Assembly: GCA_963837005.1 (NCBI GenBank)
Contig: CAWIMC010000013.1
Location: 558,001-622,000, forward strand
Length of the DNA stretch: 64,000 nucleotides
Direction: 5' to 3'
Source of the DNA: CALDTK01 sp963837005
GTDB lineage: Bacteria > Bacteroidota > Bacteroidia > Chitinophagales > Saprospiraceae
Below are positions 50,264 to 60,693 of the stretch, in pieces. The notes beneath the pieces are model-generated. The model worked only from the letters and a program-made list of their open reading frames with translations, searched no databases and was not told where the DNA came from. A program made the position numbers and the translations under genes. Positions within the stretch are counted from its first letter, which is position 1; every line of letters starts with the position of its first letter.

Positions 50264-51073
50264 ATGCTCTTCATGAGCACCTCGGGAGTCCTGGGTCGCT
50301 TCGTCCCTATCGGGCCGGCGCCGGCTATTTGGTGGCGGTGTGCGTTGGCAGTGGTGTTGCTCGGCGGGTACTGTGCGTACCGCGAGCTCGACTTCCGCCT
50401 ACCGGCCGGTCGGCCGCGCTACGTCATCCTCGCCGCCGGACTGCTGCTGGCGCTGCACTGGGTCACCTATTTCTACGCCCTCAAATATTCGAGCGTCGCC
50501 ATCGGGATGCTGGTGCTCTTCACCTACCCCGCCATGACCACGCTGCTGGAGCCCCTGCTGCTCGGCAAGCGCGTGGAGCCGCTACACATCGGACTCGGAG
50601 TACTAGTCATCATCGGTGTCTACCTGCTGGCACCAGGCAAGCTGACTCTCGCCGACGACACCTTCGTGGGCATCCTTTTCGGGCTCGGCTCGGCGCTTAT
50701 CTACGCGCTGAGAAATATCCTCGTCAAGACGCAGGTAGGGAAGGTCGACGGCTCGGTGCTGATGTGGTATCAAGTACTTATCACGGTGCTGGTCCTCACA
50801 CCGGTCTTCATCTGGTTGCCGTGGGTACCCCCTACCGAAGCGCTACCTTATTTGCTCGCCCTCGGCATCATTACCACAGCCATCGGGCACACTATGTTCC
50901 TGCACAGCTTCCGGCACTTCAGCGTGAGCACGGCAAGCCTGCTGAGTTGTGTGCAACCGGTGTACGGTATCCTCCTCGCCGCCCTCCTCTTTCACGAATA
51001 TCCAGGCTGGTGGAGCGTCGCGGGAGGGGGCCTCATCTTGACGGCAGTGGTGGTGGAGTCGAGGCGGGCGTAG
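50264..51073 (+). CDS. EamA/DMT-family transporter
   Basis: A 269-residue protein with nine to ten membrane spans in two EamA halves (MLFMSTSGVLGRFVPIGPAPAIWWR in pieces at the start; ALGIITTAIGHTMFLHSF and LLSCVQPVYGILLAALLFHEYPG near the end). Likely an exporter of small metabolites. The start may be a non-ATG codon slightly upstream, because the first span seems shortened. The gap to the divergent phosphoesterase gene (49984-50263) holds one perfect hairpin motif (50126-50140). Confidence 0.82.
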   Translation: MLFMSTSGVLGRFVPIGPAPAIWWRCALAVVLLGGYCAYRELDFRLPAGRPRYVILAAGLLLALHWVTYFYALKYSSVAIGMLVLFTYPAMTTLLEPLLLGKRVEPLHIGLGVLVIIGVYLLAPGKLTLADDTFVGILFGLGSALIYALRNILVKTQVGKVDGSVLMWYQVLITVLVLTPVFIWLPWVPPTEALPYLLALGIITTAIGHTMFLHSFRHFSVSTASLLSCVQPVYGILLAALLFHEYPGWWSVAGGGLILTAVVVESRRA

Positions 51074-51207
51074 CGGCATTTGATCGACTCCCGCCAGTGC
51101 CGCTCTTCTCAACTACGGAAAGTATAACTAAGCGAGCCTGCACTGCGCCACCCCCCCACGCGGCAGCCCAAGTAAAGACGCGCAACTCAAGAAAACCACC
51201 ATCACCT

Positions 51208-51302
51208 GCTCGGCGTGCCGCCGGGGACGGGTTTCGCCAAGCCGCGGAACGCGGCGGGGTCGGCGAGCCGACCAGAAACCCGTCCCCGGTGGCACGCCGA
51301 GC
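51208..51302 (+). repeat. 95-bp inverted-repeat element, copy B
   Basis: Same architecture as copy A: 28-base outer arms (GCTCGGCGTG ... CACGCCGAGC), inner hairpins GCCGCG-GAA-CGCGGC and GTCGGC-GA-GCCGAC. It ends 49 bases before the Crp-family start codon. Confidence 0.9.
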
Positions 51303-51351
51303 AATTAAGAGAATTCCAAAAAGTCTACCCCTTGCCCCCTACCTTCCCAAA

Positions 51352-51945
51352 ATGTCCCACCACCTAGCCGATATGCTCGCCGAAATCACGCCCCTCACCC
51401 CCGAAGAGCGCCGGGCAGCAGAAGACAGCTTCCCCATCCAAACTTTCGAAAAAGACCACATCCTACTGAGGGAAGGACAAGTGGCCAAGGACTCCTACCA
51501 CATGATAAGCGGCTGCGTACGGAGCTACGAAACCCGCGACGAGGGCGAGGTGACCATCGACTTCTATACCGAAGGCCAGACCGTCGCCGACTTCCTGAGT
51601 CTCTCTACCAAATCCCCCTCCAAACGTACCTACGTCTGTCTCGAGGACTGCACCCTCGGTATCGGCAACGACGTCAAAGAACGCGCCTTCTACAAAGCTC
51701 ACCCCCGCTTCGAGGCGATTTGCCGACAAGGCCTCGAACAGATGATGGGCGAGGCACAAGACGACCGCGCCGGCTATGCCTCCCTACGCCCCGAGGAGCG
51801 CTACCAAAAGCTCATCGCCACACGCCCCGACCTCGCCCAGCGCGTACCGCAATACTACCTCGCCAGCTACCTCGGCATCGCACCGGAGACCCTCAGCCGC
51901 ATAAGAAAGCGGCTTGCGCGAAAACTTCCGTCAACGACAGCTTGA
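51352..51945 (+). CDS. Crp/Fnr family regulator
   Basis: A 197-residue protein with an N-terminal cyclic-nucleotide-binding-type barrel (LREGQVAKDSYHMISGCVRSY; GQTVADFLSL) and a short C-terminal helix-turn-helix (VPQYYLASYLGIAPETLSRIRKRL). Effector unknown; the phosphate cassette RxS is not seen, so cAMP binding is unlikely. The ATG at 51352 has TACCTTC five bases upstream, suggesting a nearly leaderless message, and repeat copy B just before that. A motif copy at 51911-51925 covers the last helix. Confidence 0.88.
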   Translation: MSHHLADMLAEITPLTPEERRAAEDSFPIQTFEKDHILLREGQVAKDSYHMISGCVRSYETRDEGEVTIDFYTEGQTVADFLSLSTKSPSKRTYVCLEDCTLGIGNDVKERAFYKAHPRFEAICRQGLEQMMGEAQDDRAGYASLRPEERYQKLIATRPDLAQRVPQYYLASYLGIAPETLSRIRKRLARKLPSTTA

Positions 51946-51957
51946 CAGCAGCGGCAC

Positions 51958-52599
51958 CTAGAAATTGAAGCCGAAGTGCAGACCTGGCTCACCGACGAAG
52001 TACTTATTCCAACGCTGCTCCTGCTGCTTGAAGGCGTCCGGCTGACCCGTATTGATCGGCCAGCTCGTCACCGCGATCGAAGGCTCGAGGAAGAGGCGGT
52101 TATTACAAAACTCGAAGTGGTACCCGAGCCGGAACACCGTCCATAATTTAAAGCCGCGACCGAGCCGCTCGCCCTCCGGCGACCTCCAGTTTTGCCGAAA
52201 GGCCGTCGCGTGTACTTGCGCATACGCCCCACGCCACAGGAAGCGCTGGTAGGCCAGACCTCCCCCCAGCGACTTCGCGTACCCAGGGTAATTCGTCTCT
52301 TTGGAAACGTGATCCGGACCGTAAGGTCGCCCGAGGGGCCCTTCGTATCGCCAGGTGATCAACTCCACCGACAGCACATTCTTCGGGGTAAATCGGTAGC
52401 CGTAGTTGAGCTGGTAGTACTCCGGCGAAGGGTCGAGTACGGGGGTAAGCGCCACGAAGACCGTGCTCCCGATAAAGTGCCGACGGAAGGGTTCACTGTT
52501 CGGGACGAGCTGTGCTTGCAATGGCGAGCACAAGGTGGCAAGGGCGAGTAAGGCTGTCGCCAAAACAGCCTTCGCGATGGTAAAGAACAGAGTGCGCAT
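51958..52599 (-). CDS. outer-membrane beta-barrel protein
   Basis: A 213-residue protein: signal peptide (AKAVLATALLALATLCSPLQAQ in two parts) and alternating strands (YYQLNYGYRFTPKNVLSVELITWRYEG; VHATAFRQNWRSPEGERLGRG) ending in GLHFGFNF, a typical barrel C-terminus. Role unknown. Motif copies lie in the signal peptide (52552-52566, loop GACA giving VLATA) and mid-gene (52189-52203). ATG at 52599 chosen from the signal peptide. Confidence 0.72.
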   Translation of the reverse strand: MRTLFFTIAKAVLATALLALATLCSPLQAQLVPNSEPFRRHFIGSTVFVALTPVLDPSPEYYQLNYGYRFTPKNVLSVELITWRYEGPLGRPYGPDHVSKETNYPGYAKSLGGGLAYQRFLWRGAYAQVHATAFRQNWRSPEGERLGRGFKLWTVFRLGYHFEFCNNRLFLEPSIAVTSWPINTGQPDAFKQQEQRWNKYFVGEPGLHFGFNF

Positions 52600-52755
52600 G
52601 GTGGTGGGATTTGTGTTGCCACAAAACTGCCACCACCCCCCACGCAACGTCATTGACGATCGTCAAGAAGCGAAATCGAGAATTGAAACGCAGAGGCCAC
52701 AGAGCCACTTACGGCAGCACACGCAGACAGCGCAATTTCAGAGATGACCACCATC

Positions 52756-52850
52756 CGCTCGGCGTGCCACCGGGGACGGGTTTCGCCAAGTCGCGGCACG
52801 CGACGGGGTCGGCAAGCCGATCAGAAACCCGTCCCCGGTGGCCCGCCGAG
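52756..52850 (+). repeat. 95-bp inverted-repeat element, copy C
   Basis: Outer arms GCTCGGCGTG ... CCCGCCGAGC; the first inner hairpin is GTCGCG-GCA-CGCGAC, in which the base pair changed together relative to the GCCGCG/CGCGGC of the other copies; the second is GTCGGC-AA-GCCGAT. Confidence 0.88.
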
Positions 52851-52927
52851 CACAACGTAACGGTCTCAACCCAAGACAGAAAGCCCAATGCCCAGCCACC
52901 GCGTCTAATGCCCATTCAGCGGAGCGC

Positions 52928-54183
52928 TCATTCAGCAGCGTAGCGCCCATTCACCAACCCCACCGCCACGACAGCATACCCCAACAAGCTCACCAGCAGC
53001 ACCACCAGCCCAAACCCTAACAACCAGCTAAAAAGCACCGGCGCCACCGCCGTCATCAACACCATCAGCACCCGCGTAGCACTCTTAATGCTCCCCAGGT
53101 GCGCCGGTCCGTACCGCTCCGCCCATAGGGCCGGCCACAGCACTGACTCGCTCCCCGCCGTCGCCCCCGCCAAGACGAAAAAGGCTGGCACCGCGGCCTC
53201 GCTCTCGATCACCAGCAGGCACACCAAGCCCACCACCATCGGCGCTGCCACAAAACGCACCAGTCGCTTCGCTCCAAAGGCGATCAATCAGCCCGCCGCC
53301 AAACAGCGTCATCGCCCCCCGCGCTAGTCCATAAGCACTAATCCCGAAGGCCATCCACGTGGCGGTGTATCCGCGCGACTCCGCCACCAGCATCTGGTTA
53401 AAGATGATGCCCGTCAGCACGAAGGGCGTCAGCACAAAGGCCGGTACCACGAGCCAAAATTGAGAGTCGCGCAAGACTTCCGTCCGCGTCCAACTGCGCT
53501 GTGAGGGTGCGCCGTTCGGCAGAAACTGCTGACCCCAAAGACATCGCGCCTTTCGGCAAAACCTCCCCCACCGGCAGCACCAAATCCCCCGCCTTCTGAA
53601 ACGGGTCCCGCCGCGGCACCAGCCACCACACCAGCGGCACGAACACCACCACCATAAACCCGGCCGCCGCCACCCAAACCCACTCGTAGCCCAGGTGCCC
53701 TATCCCGAGTACGACCAGCGGCGGCAGCACGATCTCCGAGAGCGCCGTCCCGATTACCGTGGCCGACAGCGCCTTCCCCCGCGAGGCGTCGAAGAAGCGC
53801 CCGATGGTCGTCGAGCCAATCAACGGCAACACGCCCTGCCCACCGAGCCGAGCCACGAACAGCGCGACCCCAAACACCCACACGTTTTGCGTAAGCGCCA
53901 ACGTCAACAGCGCCACTGCCAAGCCCAGCGCCGTAGCCGTACTCACGTAGCGCGCCCGGTGCCGGTCCACCTGCGTCCCCACGAACGGCAGCGCCACCGC
54001 CGACGCCAGCGTCACCCCGGAGTACAGTCCCGCGAAGGTCCGCTCGCTCCACCCAAACTGTGCCGTCACACTCGCCACGAACAGACTCACGAAAAACGTC
54101 TGCCCCACCGCACTCCCGAAGAAATGCAACCACCCAAAGGCAATCTTGCGGGGGTGCTCACGCAAAAATTGAAGGACCGACAT
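52928..54183 (-). CDS. MFS transporter, two frameshifts
   Basis: About 415 residues with twelve membrane spans from ATG at 54183 (MSVLQFLREHPRKIAFGWLHFFGSAVGQTFF). Start-side half LYSGVTLASAVALPFVGTQVDRHRARY carries the MFS loop 2-3 motif. Frames break near 53530 (TTGGGGTCAG should read TTGGGTCAG, giving LGQQFLPNG) and near 53285 (CGCCTTTGG should read CGCTTTGG, giving DRFGAKR). Both are single extra bases at homopolymers, so sequencing error is likeliest. Substrate unknown; the group includes oxalate/formate-type and monocarboxylate transporters. Confidence 0.82.
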
Positions 54184-54360
54184 ACGGGGCGAAGGTGAGG
54201 AACGCCGTGCTCCCGAGCTCCGTCTCCGCTTCAGTAAGCTCTCACCCCCCACAAACAGCAAGGCAAGCACCGCACCCGGTACCTGCCTCACCAAAACAAA
54301 CACTTATCGAGAGCTAACGGAAAGAAGACTACCTCTTTCCACCAGCCGACGTGACGGGCC

Positions 54361-57056
54361 CTACGGCCGCAGCCCAATCTCCGCGTGCAGCGTCTGCGTC
54401 CGCCCGTCGGCACTGCGCACGACGTAGAAGTACGAGCCGGCCGCCAGGCCCGACAGGTCCACCGGCTGCGAGTACATCCCCTCGGTCACCTCCCCGCGGA
54501 ACACCTGCCGCACGCGCTGCCCCTGGACGTTGATGAGGTCGATGGAGAGTTCCTGGGGCTCAGCCACGGCGAAGCGGATCGTCTGCTGCGATGCCGGCGG
54601 GATTTGGGTAGACGCCCAGCAGCAGCGGGGCCTCTACGTCGGCGAAAAGCGGGCGGGGTTGGGCGGGCGGGGTTGTTGACGTCTCCCTCGATCGGGAAGA
54701 GCGGGTAGGTGCCCCCGTTGTCGAGCGCGACCCAGAGCTGGAAGGTGTTGTTGTCGAGGCGGCCGTTGGCGAAGACTACGGCCGACTTCCCGCGCCAGAA
54801 TTCGAACGTCGTGCGGTAGGTAGCCAGCACGCGGCCGGGGGCGTCGGCCGCGGCGACGGTGAAGGTGTAGGAGTCGCGCCCGGGTACCTCTAGGTAGCCG
54901 GCGAACTCCGCGTAGCGCAACGGACCACTCGGCCCACTGGGCAGCAAGGTCCCGACGACGGCGGGGGCGTCCTTGGCGCCGTGGAAGGCGAGCAGGGCCA
55001 CGTTCTCCCTGCCGATGGTACCGGGTGCGGGAGCGCCCACGAAGGTCTCGATCCGCAGGTCGATCGCGCGGTCGGTGTCGTAGTCGCCCGTGGCCACGGC
55101 CACGTAGCGGCCGTCGGCCTCGAAGAATACGGTGTAGCTCACGCTGTCTGCCGCCGGCACCGGGCCGCCGATGGGGATGAGGCTCAGGCGCAGGGAATCG
55201 CCCGCGGGCACCTCGAGGAAGGGTGTCGCCGTGCGGAACGCGAACGAGGGCACGATCACCTCGCCGTTGAGCTCCACGCGGAGCGTCTGGCGGTAGGCGC
55301 TGTGTATGAGCTGCACGGCGGCCGTCCCCTTCTCGGCACTCGGCACAAACGCGGACGCTCGCTCACCGGCGAGCGCGGGGGCCTCCGCCTTCGGGCGGCT
55401 CGGCTGCGCCATGGCGGTGAGGTGATTCTGCCCGGAAGCCGTCGCGAGGCCCGCGCCCCACTCCTCGCCCGCGGCTACGCGCGCGATCGTCGGGACGTAG
55501 TAGAAGTCGCCCTGGAGCGTGTCGGGCGTCACGTCTACCAACACGTAGCCGTTGCGGTCGAGGTCGGTAAACTTGATGTGCGGGTTGTAGTTGACGCTGA
55601 GTTGCGGCGTGACCGGGATGGGGTTGTTGAGCACGCGCTCGAACTGCGCCGAGGCCGCCGCGCCAATATTCTCGTCGAAGTTGGCCGCCGTCACGCTCGG
55701 GGTCACGAACTCCACCGCGACGCTCCCGCGCCCGGTGGCAGGGTCGTAGCTCGGCGACGGCAGGGGCAGGTAGTTGGTCTGCGCGAGCGGATAGAGCACG
55801 GGCTGCTTCGTGACATCGGCGGCGAAGGACGAGTGGATGTCGCCGGTGAGGATGACTACATTTTGCGCGCCGGAGGCGGCGATGGTGTCGATGAGGAGTT
55901 CGCGCTCGAATGGGTACCCGTCCCAGATGTCGAGGAAGATGTTCTCGATCCCGAAGACGGCATCGGCGTTGGTGATGGCGTTATTGGGCGCGCCGAAGCC
56001 GACGTTGAAAGGCGAGAACAGCACTTGCTGCGGGACGATGTTCCACCGAGCCTTCGAGGTCGTGAGGCGGTCGATGAACCAGGCGCGCTGCACAGCCCCG
56101 AGGGCGGTGCGGTCGGTGTTGAAGGCCGGGTCGCGCATGTCGGTGAGCTGCTTGTCGCGGCCCTCGTGGCGGGAGTCGAGCACGCTCACGTCGGCGAGGT
56201 CGCCGTAGGCGAAAGCTCGGTAGACGGTGGAGTCGGCGTTGTCGCGCAGGGGCAACCACTCGAAGTAGGCGCGCGTGGCCTCGGCCTTGCGCTTGCCGTA
56301 GTCGCCCTCCGTCTCGGGCTGGTGGTTTTGAGCGCCGAACTCCCAGGCGTCATTCGCGATCTCGTGGTCGTCCCAGGTCACGATCCACGGGTGCTGCTGG
56401 TGGGCGCGGATGAGGGCGCGGTCGAGGCGGTACAGGGAGTAGCGCCCGCGGTACTCGTCGAGGGTCGTGATCTCGGCGTCGGGGTAGGTGACGCGGTCCG
56501 GGAGGCTCGGGTCGCCGTACACGCCGTCGGCGTACTCGTAGATGTAGTCCCCGACGTGGAACACGGCGTCGAGGTCGGCGCGGTCGGCCACGCGGTCGTA
56601 GACGTTGAAGTAGCCGGCGTCGTAGTTGGAGCAGCTCATGAGCACGAAGCGGAGCTGGTCCGTGGCGGCGCCGTTGGCGGGTGCCGTGCGCGTGCGCCCG
56701 ACGAGGGAGTTGCGCCCGTCGTGGCGGAACACGTAGTAGTAAGTCGTGGCCGGCTGGAGGCCCCGCAGGTCGATCTTGACGGTGTAATCGCGCGCGGCGT
56801 CCGTGGCGACAGTGCCCTGCGCGACCAGCTTTGTGAAGGCCGTATCGGTGGCGACGTAGTAGTCGAGCTCGGCGCTCGGCTGCTCGGTGGTGAGGCGCGT
56901 CCAGAGGATGACACCGTCGGGGAGCGGGTCCCCGGAGGCAACCCCGTGATAGAATGGCGCCAGGGCCGGATCGAAGAGACGGGCGTCCTGCGCCACGGCA
57001 TTTTGGCGAAAGCCGACCAGTAGGGCGACTGCAAGTACGAAGTAAAAGGTCTTCAC
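54361..57056 (-). CDS. PhoD-type alkaline phosphatase with type IX sorting domain, frameshifted at the 3' end
   Basis: About 895 residues from GTG at 57056. Signal peptide (FVLAVALLVGFRQNAVAQ), an N-terminal Ig-like domain (GVASGDPLPDGVILWTRL), then the metallophosphatase: GDYIYEYADG, WDDHEIAND, LDSRHEG, LTGDIHSSFA. PhoD enzymes hydrolyse phosphodiesters and monoesters with calcium and iron. A linker and a cadherin-like region lead to a sorting domain (AEPQELSIDLINVQGQ ... GSYFYVVRS). The frame shifts at about 54630 and again near 54550 to reach the domain. A motif copy (57000-57014, first base A) encodes FRQN within the signal peptide. Confidence 0.88.
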
Positions 57057-57194
57057 GGGAGGTCGTTTTGGTTGCGTGCAAGGTGCACGAAGGGTGTAAA
57101 CGCCACGTGTCGAGCACATGAGGCTTTCGGGAACGCTATGTAAAATGAGATGCACCCAAAGGGCTCCCAGCACCGAGTCCACAGCAGCCCAAAT

Positions 57195-57290
57195 GCTCGG
57201 CGCGCCACCGGGGACGGGTTTCGCCAAGCCGCGGAACGCGGCGGGGTCGCCGGGCGCGACCAGAAACCCGTCCCCGGTGGCACGCCGAGC
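57195..57290 (+). repeat. 95-bp inverted-repeat element, copy D
   Basis: Outer arms GCTCGGCGCG ... CACGCCGAGC, first inner hairpin GCCGCG-GAA-CGCGGC, second inner hairpin altered to GGTCGC-CGGGC-GCGACC with paired changes. It lies in the divergent gap between the phoD-like and M14 genes. Confidence 0.88.
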
Positions 57291-57362
57291 AAAAAACCGA
57301 GACCCTAAATTGACGCCACACCCGGGCTCCCCTACCCACGCTACAAAGCGGCAGCGTCACAA

Positions 57363-57421
57363 CAAGGCCACAGGCGTCAGAATCAGGCCGCAGGCCGTCA
57401 TAACAAGGCCGCAGGCCGTCA
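57363..57421 (+). repeat. three 20-21 base direct repeats
   Basis: CAAGGCCACAGGCGTCAGAA, CAGGCCGCAGGCCGTCATAA and CAAGGCCGCAGGCCGTCACT follow each other directly before the TACCTTC element and the ATG at 57436. Confidence 0.65.
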
Positions 57422-57435
57422 CTTACCTTCCCCCT

Positions 57436-60028
57436 ATGGTCCAAGCCCTACGCCTCACTGTCCTAGCCCTCTGCCTACTTTCAGCGAAAGTCACCCTCGC
57501 CCAGGCCCCTCAGCTCCTCGCCTACCCCAACACCACCCTCACCTGGCCCGGCACAAATAGTTACGACCCGTCCATCCCGACCCCGCAGCAAGTCTTCGGC
57601 CACAACATCGGAGAGCGACACACCATCCCGAGCCAGGTCGTGCAGTACTTCGAAGCCGTGGCCGCAGCTTCCGACAGAGTCACCCTCCGCCAGCACGGCC
57701 TCACCTACGAAGGTCGCCCCCTCATCCACGCCATCGTCACCCGCCCGGAAGACCAGGGCCGCCTCGACGAAATCCAAGCCCAGCACGTAGCCCTCGTCAC
57801 TGGCGGCGGCAATGCGAGCCTCGCCAACGCTCCAGTAGTCGCCTACATGGGCTACTCCATCCACGGCAACGAGGCCTCGGGCACGGAGGCCGCCATCCTC
57901 ACGCTCTACCACCTCGCAGCCGGGCAGGGCCCAGCCGTAGACAGCGTCCTAAATCGCGTCGTGACCATCATCGACCCGATGTTCAATCCCGACGGGCGCG
58001 ACCGCTTTACGGACTGGGCCAACCGCAACCGCGGGGCCGTGGCCACCACCGATCCGCAGGACCTAGAGCACAACGAGCCCTGGCCCGGCGGGCGGACGAA
58101 CCACTACTGGTTCGACCTCAACCGCGACTGGCTCCCGGCTGTGCACCCGGAGTCGAAGGCGCGCCTCGGACTCTTCTACGCCTGGCGCCCGCAGGTGCTC
58201 ACCGACTACCACGAGATGGGCTCGGACGCGACGTACTTCTTTCAGCCGGGTATCCCGAGTCGGACCAATCCCTTGACGCCGCCCAACAACCAGGTCTTGA
58301 CCGGCCGCATCACCGACTACGCCGCCGCCGGGCTCGACCGCATCGGGAGTCTGTACTACACGCGCGAGAGTTTCGACGACTTTTACTACGGTAAGGGCTC
58401 GACGTACCCGGATGTCAACGGCGCGGTGGGCATCCTCTTCGAGCAGGCCTCGAGCCGGGCGCTGGACAGAGAGGTGAACGGCGGGACCATCAGCTACGCC
58501 TTTTCGGTGCGCAACCAGTTGACCGCCAGTCTCGGGACCCTCCAGGGCATCGCCGCCATCAAGGATGACCTGCTGGCGCACAGTCGGGACTTCTACAAGG
58601 GCAGTTCGGCTTTCGCCAAAACCCTCGGCACCCGCGCTTACGTCGTACCCCTGGGTGCGCAACGGACGCGGGCCACGGAGTTTGCAAGGCTACTGCAACG
58701 ACACGCGGTACAGGTTTTCCCGACAAGGGACAAAATCTCCGCCGGGGGCAAAACCTACGCCGCAGGTGAAGCCCTCATCATCCCGCTCGACCAGCCACAG
58801 GCACGCTTCCTCAACGCCGTGCTGGAGCCGAACACCAAGTTCGTCGATTCGCTCTTCTACGACGTGTCGACCTGGGATCTGCCGCTGGCGTATGATCTGG
58901 AAATGCACCGGCTCACGAGCTTGCCGAAAGGCGACCTTGGCGCAGCGACTGCCGGAAGCGGTTTTGCCGAAAGGCGCCGTCATGGGCGAGACCAACGCCT
59001 ACGCCTACGCCTACGTCATCCCCTGGCGCGACTACGGCGTGGCGAGCGCGAGCTACCGCCTGGCGGCCCGCGGCGTACACGCGCGCATCATGCACAATCC
59101 CTTCCAGGTCACCGTCGACGGCAAAACCGTCACCATGCCGCGTGGCAGCCTCGTGGTGCCTATCCAACAACCCTTCTCGAGCATGCCGGGCAGTGTGCTC
59201 GTGAGCGTCGACAGCGTTCGGGCCGTCGTGCGCCGCATGACGACAGAGTACGGCGTCGATGCCTACGCCGTGAGCACCGGCCTCACGCCCACCGGACCCG
59301 ACCTCGGCGGTCGCTCCACCACCGTGCTACGCGAGCCAAGGATTGCCCTTCTCGTTGGCCAGGGCACCAGCAGCTACAACGCCGGTGAGGCCTGGCACCT
59401 CCTCAGCGAGCGCCTCCGCATCCCCGTGAGCCTCATTGAGCAAGACCGCGTAGGCAAGATCGACCTCGGTCGCTATACCCACATCGCGATGACAGGCGGG
59501 AGCTACTCGGGCATAGACGTGGAGGCGCTCAAGAAGTGGGTCAAGGACGGCGGCACGGTCGTCGCCTCGAGCAGCGCCGCCAACTGGGCCGTCGATAAGG
59601 AGCTGGTCAAGCTCAAGGAGGCCAAGCTCGACGTCGACAGCCTCGTCCGCACCCGCACCTACGCAGAACTGGAAGACGCCCGCGGCGCACAGGTCATCGG
59701 TGGTGCTATCATGACCGTCGAACTCGACACGACACACCCGGTCGCCTATGGGCTTTCGCCAAAACTCGGCCTCTTCCGCCAGGAGGAGCGCTTTTTTGAG
59801 ACGAGCAAAACGCCGGGTGCCAATGTCGGCACCTACGCAGATGATCCGTTGGCGAGTGGCTATCTAAGTCGCGAACGCCGCAAGCAGGCGGGCGGCAAGG
59901 CGGCCGTCGTGGTCGAGGACTCGGGTCGCGGGCACGTAGTGCTGATCTTTGATGATCCGCTGTTCCGGGGCTTTTTTCGGGGGAGTGAGAGGTTGTGGTT
60001 GAATGCGATGGTGGGGGTGTGGGAGTAG
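57436..60028 (+). CDS. M14 family zinc carboxypeptidase-like secreted peptidase, one frameshift
   Basis: About 863 residues: signal peptide (LALCLLSAKVTLAQ), then an M14 domain with the first zinc ligands in YSIHGNEASG (His143, Glu146), the NPDGRDRF and HYWFDLNRDW segments, and the third ligand in YHEMGSD. The second half is a glutamine-amidotransferase-like domain often attached to these proteins (RIALLVGQGTSSYNAGEAWHLL; GRGHVVLIFDDPLFRG). The frame shifts by one base between 58931 and 58960, after LPKGDL and before LPEAVLPKG. Motif copies at 58608, 58961 and 59751. TACCTTC lies five bases before the ATG. Confidence 0.88.
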
Positions 60029-60147
60029 GCGCTTGTGCCTAACGTGTCACGACGCAGATCGTGCTGCATGCCGACAGCCTTCCCTTTTTTCTGCCAGAGG
60101 ACCTTCGCACCATTTGCCGCTTACCTATTGCTAAATGCCCTAGTCTC

Positions 60148-60660
60148 CTATCGCCCCGCCTCAATCATCTCCACGTACACGCCGTCCGGGTCGCGCACCA
60201 ACAAAAACCGGCGACCGTCGCCGAGCGCGAAGGTCGGCTCATTCTCCGACGCGATGCCCCGCTCGGCCATGCGCTGGAGCACCGGCGACAGGTCCTTCAC
60301 GAACAGCGTCATGTACTGTAGCCCGGCCCGCGCCTGCACGCCCTCGCCGGGACTGCGCACCGGGGCCTCGGCAAACTCGACGAGCTTCAAGTCGAGGCCG
60401 CTACGGCTCGTGTCCGTCGTCAACAAAACCACCTCAAACCCCACCCCCTGGCTCAGGCCAGACCGCCGCGCGAAAGTCTCATCGATTGGGAAGCCGCCCT
60501 TGCGCTGGAAGCCGATCACCTCAGTGTAAAAGGCCATCGACGCAGCCAGGTCCGTGACGACCACCGCGACGGCACTCGGCTGGTCGGTGAAGTTGGAGGT
60601 CTGGGCTGAAGTTTTGCCGAGCATAAGCGTGAGCGTAAAGAGCACGAGGAGATACCGCAT
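60148..60660 (-). CDS. exported VOC (glyoxalase-like) domain protein
   Basis: A 170-residue protein with a signal peptide (LVLFTLTLMLGKTSAQ) and one vicinal-oxygen-chelate domain of two beta-alpha-beta-beta-beta units: AVVVTDLAASMAFYTEVIGF and MTLFVKDLSPVLQRMAERGI ... FLLVRDPDGVYVEMIEAG. The metal-ligand Glu of the last strand (VEMIE) is present. Substrate unknown; export of a VOC protein is not common. TACCTTG lies five bases before the ATG. Confidence 0.85.
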   Translation of the reverse strand: MRYLLVLFTLTLMLGKTSAQTSNFTDQPSAVAVVVTDLAASMAFYTEVIGFQRKGGFPIDETFARRSGLSQGVGFEVVLLTTDTSRSGLDLKLVEFAEAPVRSPGEGVQARAGLQYMTLFVKDLSPVLQRMAERGIASENEPTFALGDGRRFLLVRDPDGVYVEMIEAGR

Positions 60661-60693
60661 CCCCGCAAGGTAGTCGCGCGGCCCATCAAAGCT

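Noticed and set aside
51208..51302. Treating the 95-bp elements as ordinary intrinsic terminators
   Set aside because: The multi-branched structure, the lack of T runs, the constant orientation and positions upstream of genes do not fit terminators.
50179..51945. A 588-codon open frame running through the transporter gene and repeat copy B into the Crp-family gene
   Set aside because: Only its last 197 codons are protein-like; the rest is the shifted frame of the EamA transporter and the repeat. The regulator starts at 51352.
54981..57023. A 680-codon open frame opposite the PhoD gene
   Set aside because: Low-complexity Val/Gly/Arg/Glu composition typical of antisense frames in G+C-rich DNA; the PhoD strand has clear domains.
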